Below, piece by piece: positions 57,351 through 64,000 of a stretch of 64,000 nucleotides of DNA; the first letter of the stretch is position 1, and each line of letters begins with the position of its first letter. Position numbers and translations under genes: made by a program. The stretch lies in NCBI GenBank assembly GCA_036245525.1, contig BTPG01000002.1, forward strand, positions 124,294,951 to 124,358,950. The letters are read 5' to 3'. The DNA is from Semisulcospira habei (Eukaryota > Mollusca > Gastropoda > Semisulcospiridae). Under the pieces are notes generated by a model, which saw only the letters and a program-made list of their open reading frames with translations, was not told the DNA's origin and did no database searches.

Positions 57351-58126
57351 GATTGATTGATTGTACATTGCTTAACATCCCGACAGCAACAAGGCTTTCT
57401 CAGGACGTGCCTGCACTGCTTGTGAAAAAAAAAACAACAGAATATTGAATGTATGTCGCCAGCCAGTCCAATACGTTAAATAAACCTACAACATGGGGCC
57501 TAAATAAAGCTAGGACCATTTAGCAACACACATCCAACACCAAGAGCTACAGGCAGCGCAGACAGTAGAGAGAGTTTAAAAAAGGAAAATAAAGGTGAAT
57601 GGATTGTACATTGCTTAACGTCCCGACAGCAACAAGGCTTTCTCAGGACCTGCCTGCACTGCTTGTGAAAAAAAAAATAAATAAACAGAACATTGAATGT
57701 AAGTCGCCAGCCGGTCAAACACGTTAAATAAACCTAACACATGGGGCCTAAATAAAGCTAAGACCATTTAGCAACACACATCCAATATCAAGAGCTACAG
57801 GCAGTGCAGACAGTAGGGAGAGTTTTAAAAAGGCAAATACAGGTGAATGGACAAAGGGTAGACAGAAACACATGCCCCAGAATAGAGAGAAAAACCCACC
57901 CTGTGGGGCTGACCAGGGTGACCCAGGGAACTAAAAAATACCTAACCCCACCCAAGTCCCCCAGGGCAGACCCGGGTGGGGCATAAAGGTGAATGGACCA
58001 AGGGTAGACAGAAATACATGCCCCAGAATACAGAAGAAAACCCACCCTGTGGGGCTGACCAGGGTGACCCTGGGAACTAAAAAGTAGTTACCCCAACCAA
58101 GTCCCCCAGGGCAGACCCGGGTGGGG
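57351..58126 (-). mobile_element. N1 copy 3 (outer), split by N1 copy 4
   Basis: The outer copy comprises 57351-57603 and 57998-58126. The inner copy (57604-57982) entered it with a 15-bp duplication ATAAAGGTGAATGGA (57589-57603 and 57983-57997). The outer copy has no clear target duplication. It lies at the junction between LINE copies B and C. Confidence 0.85.
57604..57982 (-). mobile_element. N1 copy 4 (inner)
   Basis: 379 bp, same 5' end (GGGTCTGCC...) and 3' hairpin, but its 4-bp tail repeat is shortened to one unit. Nested in N1 copy 3, showing that the family jumped into itself. Confidence 0.85.
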
Positions 58127-58345
58127 ACGGAGTTAGTTATTTGGGTTTAATGCCGAGCAGGCGACTAAGGCCATCTCACGGCGGGATGGGTAAAAATCTG
58201 GTCACCCAGACTAAAAGCAAGGTCTTAAGACAAGATGTAAATATAGATTAAAAATCTCAGGCTAAAATGTCGCACGTCTTTAAAAGAAACGTCTACAGAC
58301 TCTCAAAAAGGGCAAATAAAAAAGATTCGCATAGTCTATGAATGC

Positions 58346-61300
58346 TCAGATCTTGTTAAAAATATTGCATGCTCGCAAGAAATTGAATATTTTGTCCGGG
58401 GGAACATCCCGGAACAAAACCTTCAAGGAGTCTGCTGTGAAGTGTTTATATCTGGTGTCAATTAGGTCAGCACAATACAGCAAAAAGTGTCGAACAGAAA
58501 ACTGCTCATCACAGGCAAAACACCATGGACGCTCATCCTGTTTAAGTAAGTAAGAGTGCGTAACATACGTGTGCCCGATGTAGAGCCGAGCAAGGACAGT
58601 CTCTTCACAGCGGCTGCCGCAGCGGAAAGGTAGACTGTCGGACAACGTAGGAAGAGCTTCATGAAGCTTGTTCCCTTCCTCTTTGTCCCACTCGGACTGC
58701 CACTCCCGGCCTATGTACGCACTAATCACAGGTCTAAAATCACTAAAAACAGTCTGTGTGTCAGGGACAGGGTCACTGCGGGCACTGTTGGCAGCAGAAT
58801 CTGCGATTCGATGCCCACATGGCCTGGGACCCAAATAAAAATGATGTCATAATATTCCTTCATCAAGTCTGCTTAGAGCTCTCTAAACTGCACCAGCAGT
58901 GGGTGGTCTGTTCCCGCGCCCTGAAGGGCCTGCAGGGCAGAAAGAGAGTCAGACAGAATCAGGAAGTTCCGTTCCCGAGACTGATAGGCATGCTTGAGTG
59001 CCAGCAGAATTGCCTGCAGTTCTGCACTAAATACAGAGGAATGGTCAGGTAGGCGGAGCTTAAATGGGCGTCTAGGATGGCGAGAGGACACTGCAGCCGC
59101 AGCCACTCTCCCATCCTCAGACTTGGACCCATCCGTATAAAGACGACAATAGCCAGGAAAACTTGAAAGGAGTTCATTGAGGCTCTGTTGGTATATGGCT
59201 GGTGGAGTACAATCCTTCTTGTGGGCGGTCAAGTCCAGCAAGATGTCAGGAACTGGTAGTAGCCAGGGTGGAGTGACTTGTTGCAGAGATTCAGAAAATT
59301 TGTCCAGGTCCACTCCGGCCGCCTGCAGATGAGGTCGGACACGGAAGGAAAGTGGACGGACAGCTCCCGGATGGGCATCGTAAATCTCTGCAAACGACGG
59401 GTTAAAAACACAATCATAGGCAGGATTGTTTGGATGGGCCTTCAGCTTCAGAACGTAGCTGAGCATGAGGCGGATGCGGCGGAGCCTGAGAGAAGGCTCC
59501 CCTGCCTCGGCATACAGACTAGGAACTGGAGATGTCCTGAAGGCTCCCAGACATATGCGCAGATTTTGATGGTGAATTGTGTTCAGACGCTGTAGAACAG
59601 ACTTGGAAGCCGAGCCATAGACGACAGAGCCGTAATCCAGTTTGGACCGAACAAGGGCCCGGTACAGTCGAAGTAAGACAATGCGGTCTGCACCCCAGTC
59701 ATTACGACCAACGACATGAAGAATGTTGAGGGCCTTCTGACAAGAGGTTCTAAGGTAGTTAACATGGTTGCAGAAGGTCAATATTTTGTCAAAGATGACC
59801 CCCAGAAACTTTGCCTCTTCGGCCACCTGAATTGGCACTCCAGCAATGCTCAGGGTAGGTTTTGGAAAAAATTTCGTCTGGTTAGTAAAATGCACACAGG
59901 TTCTTGGAGGGCGACAACCTGAATCCGTTGAGAGACACCCACCACTGGATGCGATCAACGCACAGCTGCAAGCGCCTCTCAAGGGACACAAGTCCTCGAC
60001 CTCGTGCACACAAAGCAAAGTCGTCCACAAACAATGATTGATTGATTGATTGTACATTGCTTAACGTCCCGACAGCAACAAGGCTTTCTCAGGACGTGCC
60101 TGCACTGCTTGTGGAAAAAAAAAAAATAAACAGAACATTGAATGTATGTCGCCAGCCGGTCAAATATGTTAAATAAACCTAACAAATGGGGCTAAATAAA
60201 GCTAAGACCATTTAGCAACACACATCCAATATCAAGAGCTACAGGCAGTGCAGACAGTAGGGAGAGTTTTAAAAAGGCAAATACAGGTGAATGGACCTCG
60301 GGTAGAGAGAAACACATGCCCCAGAATAGAGAGAAAAACTCACCCTGTGGGGCTGACCAGGGTGACCCTGGGAACTAAAAGGTACCTAACCCCACCCAAG
60401 TCCCCCAGGGCAGACCCGGGTGGGGGCGTCCACAAACAAAGAGCATTCAGAATCATCCTTGACGGCCTTTACAATGTTATTTATTTTAATGCTAAATAAA
60501 ACAGGAGATAGAATGCTGCCCTGTGGGACACCCATCTCCTGTTCAAAGGAGTCGGAGAGGGTGGAGCCCATACGGACATGGAACGACCTGTTAGACAAAA
60601 AATTGTGAATAAAAACAGGCAGGTGCACTTTAAAACCCATGTCCGACAAATCAGACATTATACCATACTTCCAGGTAGTGTCATATGCCTTTTCAAGATC
60701 AAAGAAAATTGCATAGACATGCTGCTTGTTGACAAAAGTATCTCGGATAAAAGACTCAAAGCGGACTAGATGGTCAGTTGTACTACGGAAGCGCCGGAAA
60801 CCGCACTGGAGGTCTGTGATGAGACCACGTGACTCAAGATGCCACACCAGTCGGGCGTTGACCAAGCGTTCCATAGTCTTACATAAACGTGATGTCAAAG
60901 CTATTGGCCGGTAGTTGCCCGGGTCGGAAGGATCCTTACCCGGCTTGGGGATTGGCACAACCACAGCCTGGCGCCAAGATGGCGGAAAACGACCGATTAT
61001 CCAGATATGGTTAAAGGCCTTGAGAAGTACAAGGAGTGAATCCTCAGGCAGATGAGTTAGGAGCTGATAATGGATGGTATCTAATCCAGCAGCAGAGTCA
61101 GTACATTTCTGCATGGCTTGCTGCAATTCTGAAAACGTAAAGGGGGCATTATAGTCTTCCTAGTTATCTGATATAAAATCACAAGCACAAGATTCTCGCT
61201 TCTCCTTCTCTCTCTGGAAGAAAGGTGAATAATGCTCTGTTGAAGAATTATGGGCAATGGTGGAGGCAAGCAAATTGGCCACAGCCTTTTTATCTGTGAC

Positions 61301-62408
61301 CAAACTGGCACCATCTCTAAGATGGCCGACAGAAGCCGAGCCACCCCTGCCCCTAATTCTTCGAACAGCCTTCCAAACTTTTTGGGACGGAGTCCTAGAA
61401 GATAAAGATGAGACGAAGCGTTTCCAGAAAGCACGGCGTTCGCATTTAAAAATGTAACGGGCTTTCGCCCGCTGTCTTTTAAATGTTAAAATATTTGCTT
61501 GCGACGCTGAGCAGATTTGCGTATTTTTTGGGCCTTGCGGCACTCTTCATTGAACCATGGTACTCTCGGCTTCCGAGGGACTGATGTGGAAGTTCTAGGG
61601 ATGGTTTCACCTGCTACGTCCAACAAAATCAAAGTAAAACAAGAAACAGGTTCTTCAGCTGACATGACCACCTCTTCTGTAAGAGGAGACTGACAGAGGG
61701 AGGCGAACAGAGGCCAGTTAGCTTTCTTGAGATTCCAGCGCCCCACCGGCGAATCCTCCTCACAGCTGACCGATGACAGAACTACTGGGAAGTGGTCACT
61801 ACCACACAGGTCGCCGTGAACCTTCCAGTCAAAGTCCAGCATGAGAGAAGGATCACACACAGTGAGGTCTAGAACAGAACTAGATCCTGAACCCGAGTTA
61901 ATGTAGGTGAGCCATCTTTAAAGACACATAGGTTAAGTTGAGAAAAACCATCTTCTAACATCTGACCTCTGCCATCATAGTGGTCACTGCCCCAAAGGTG
62001 AGCGTGACCGTTAAAATCCCCCATGAGAATAAAGGGAGGGGGCAGTTGATCTACCAAGTTAAAAATATCCTTGCTACTGACCCCCAGTGATGGTGGCAGG
62101 TAAACACTGCATATGGTTATGGTCTTCTTCAAGGTAACCCGAGCTGCGACAGCCTGAAGACAGGTGTCGATGCTGACGGGGCTATATAAAATTTGGCTAC
62201 TAATGAGAAGAGCCGCTCCACCCGAGCGCCTCTCCGAATCAGAGCCTTTATGTATAACGTTAAAACCATTAAAGGATACATGGTCAGAAGTCTTTAGGCA
62301 AGTCTCCTGAAGAGATATGACTGAGGGGTTATAGAACTTGACTAAAAGATGTAATTCCTCAAAGTTAGCTTGAAAACCACGACAATTCCACTGAAGCATA
62401 GAGTACAT
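58346..62408 (-). pseudogene. LINE copy C ORF2: endonuclease, RT, RNase H (several lesions)
   Basis: Starts MYSMLQWNCRGFQANFEELH at 62408. Endonuclease GDFNGHAHLWGS; RT with NYRPIALTSRLCKTMERLVN and GVPQGSILSPVLF; N1 (60035-60426) lies within the FVDD region. RNase H keeps YTDGSKSEDG, FSAELQAILLAL and ILSDSLSALQAL, but a short deletion near 58806 removes HVGIEGN before RIADSAAN, taking a catalytic-site segment. Other breaks: near 61890 (endonuclease), near 61520 (deletion), near 61150, and TAG near 58875. Not functional. Confidence 0.9.
60035..60426 (-). mobile_element. N1 copy 5
   Basis: 392 bp with the longest (GATT)n tail of the set. 13-bp duplication CGTCCACAAACAA (60022-60034 and 60427-60439). 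Splits the RT of LINE copy C. Confidence 0.85.
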
Positions 62409-62410
62409 GA

Positions 62411-63783
62411 TTATGTCTTATCTGGGGGTGAAGAGTTTTTCCCCCCTTTTTCCTTTGCCTTGGAAGGAGTTGAAGAAACAGAGGGGGGCCGGCTCCCGGG
62501 CCTCCTCTGGTTCTTTGGAGATGAAGGGGGTGGAGCTGCCGCAAAATCAGCAACGACAACTTCCACTCCCTCCATCCGCTCCTCCAGTGCAGCATATTTG
62601 TTTTGAAGGGGGACATCAGTGTTCCCCTTCTAGGCCCGTGCGCACAGCGGTCCCATAGATTTCTTAGACCCCTGGTCCTGGGGAGCGTTCCTGCCGCTAG
62701 AGTTAGTGGCCTTAGAAGGCTGACCAGAGCCAGAAGCCTTTGGAGTTGACTGACTAACAGGTTTGGGTGGGGGCTGAGGCTTAGGGGCAACAGAAGGCGG
62801 CACAACCGGACCGGCAGTGTCCGCCTTCTGCGTTCCCTGGCTCTTCTTCACCACCGGAGGAGGGTTACTCTCCAGGGGCAAGACGAGCCTAGGCTCCGCC
62901 CCCAACCAAGAAGTTGGGGTCTGACATGAAAAGTCTTTGGTGGGGCGCTTGCCTGCCACCGCTGCACTGAATGTATATACTGAGGTGTTAGAGGTTGGGG
63001 CAGCCGCAGCCGCACCAGAGCCTTCAACCAGTTTTTTGGCATCCAGAAAGGACAGCCCCTTCTCCACACGCACCTGCTGAATCTTGCACTCGGATATCCA
63101 ACGAGGGCATTTCTTATCCGAAGCCATATGCGCCCCCTGGCAATTCACACACAGGGGGGTGGGGGCTGTGCAGGACACAGCAGAGTGTCCAGGCTTAGTG
63201 CAACGGGCACATGAAGCCTCTGCCTGACGGCAGGTCTTCTGCCCATGGCCATACTTTTGGCACTTAAAGCACCGGAGGGGGAGAGGGACGTACTTTTTCA
63301 CTCTCAAGGAGTAGTAACCTCCCCAGATGGTAGTAGGAGGGGTGGGGGTGCCAAACGTCAGGATGATGGTAGGGAGACGGATCTCCCCACCACCTCGCTT
63401 GGAAGCGAAGCGCCTGACGTAAGTCACCCCCTGAGACTTAAGGTTCCGTACAAGTTCATCTTCTGAAAGTTCTGCCAAAGCTTGATCTTTGATTAGGCCT
63501 CTTGACGAATTCATAGTCTTGTGGGGTGTGACCTCCACCGGAGTGTCTCCGATGGAAGAGAGCCTCAGTAGCCCGCCAATACGGCTCCTGAGGGTCTCCC
63601 CCACCAGAAAAGGATGCAGCTTAGTAACAGGTTTCTCCTTCACCTTGCTATGGACAATGAGTAAGCGAGGCCATACGGCCGACGCCTGAGGTGTCGCTTC
63701 CTCACAGTCCGAGTCACCGTCATGTTCAATGTTGGTGGCTATGTGCCGCTTCTGTGCAAGTTTTTTTTTTTTTTGTTTTATCC
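62411..63783 (-). pseudogene. LINE copy C ORF1 (three zinc knuckles, nonsense codon)
   Basis: The likely start is at 63783 (MDK... followed by a Lys run). Knuckles CFKCQKYGHGQKTC, CARCTKPGHSAVSC and CVNCQGAHMASDKKC match copy A. About 22 codons present in copy A between LRSR and GLLRLSSIG are missing in frame. A TAG at 62630-62632 replaces the Gln codon that copies A and B keep (...RAQKG), before the last 70 or so codons. ORF2 starts 2 nt after its stop. Confidence 0.9.
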
Positions 63784-64000
63784 ATATTATAATAGTAGAG
63801 ATATTCATCCCCCGGGGGTCCCCGCCCACCACCGAGTGCAAATGTCAGCGGGTCTCCAGCCGATGCACAATGGAGACTGCCCGAAAGATATACTCAACGG
63901 GGTAAGCCCGATTGAACCGTTTGAGCCACCGCCTTCTATCACACTGTTAATGCAGGGGAATACTGGCGTAAAGCACCTAATCAGCAGCAGAAGCTATAGC

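Larger units (their letters stand above)
58131..64000 (-). mobile_element. I/Nimb LINE copy C (nearly complete, runs off the right edge)
   Basis: 3' tail (GTTA)n at 58131 with the terminal hairpin (58151-58183), 3' UTR to 58345, ORF2 58346-62408, ORF1 62411-63783, 5' UTR to the window edge. Compared with copy A it has an extra segment of about 64 bp in the 5' UTR (63888-63953) and an N1 insertion in ORF2. Confidence 0.9.

Overview
The window looks like transposon-dense, AT-leaning metazoan nuclear DNA, most likely from a marine invertebrate such as a mollusc. The basis is intron-like splice sites, tRNA-headed SINEs, I/Nimb-, L2- and RTE-type LINEs, a SCAN-like Ty3/Gypsy gag, long microsatellites and many poly(G)/poly(C) runs. 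The species cannot be named from sequence alone. There are no bacterial-type operons, rRNA genes or CRISPR arrays. I recognise only one host gene with confidence: two minus-strand exons of an AN1-type zinc-finger protein, ZFAND1 (9.8-10.3 kb). A second, unidentified plus-strand gene may run from 11.2 to 15.8 kb.

Layout. 1-4.0 kb holds the 5' end of a minus-strand Ty3/Gypsy element (LTR, primer-binding site, gag, start of protease). 4-9.3 kb is non-coding, with a tRNA-headed SINE, a 0.73-kb fold-back element and microsatellites. 9.3-16 kb holds a 61-bp LINE-tail insertion, the ZFAND1 exons, an 81-bp minisatellite next to a TATA box, and locally duplicated candidate exons. 16-25.4 kb is built from copies of an unclassified repeat of about 0.65 kb carrying nuclear-receptor-like half sites; two copies are split by LINEs and a small hAT-type element lies between them. 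25.4-40.5 kb is one hAT-type DNA transposon swollen from about 3.5 kb to 15 kb by four separate insertions: a SINE, a 6.8-kb I/Nimb LINE (itself carrying a pogo-like element), a 3.3-kb RTE-like LINE and a 1-kb piggyBac-like element. 41-48.7 kb is mostly non-coding, with a Penelope-like short element, hairpin elements and short tandem duplications. 48.8-64 kb is a pile of minus-strand LINEs: one with a C-terminal C2H2 finger, then two I/Nimb copies repeatedly interrupted by a 0.38-kb non-autonomous element (called N1 here), a piggyBac-like element and a small fold-back.

How the parts relate. The window records retrotransposition and DNA transposition in order. Target-site duplications can be read directly for about a dozen insertions. 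The most informative observation is that the I/Nimb LINE and N1 end in the same kind of 3' structure: a hairpin with compensating stem changes, then GTTAA and a 4-bp tandem tail. N1 is therefore probably copied by the LINE machinery. Two insertions (61 and 39 bp) consist of little more than that LINE tail. Nearly every coding region is broken by stops, frameshifts or insertions; the RTE-like LINE is the closest to intact.
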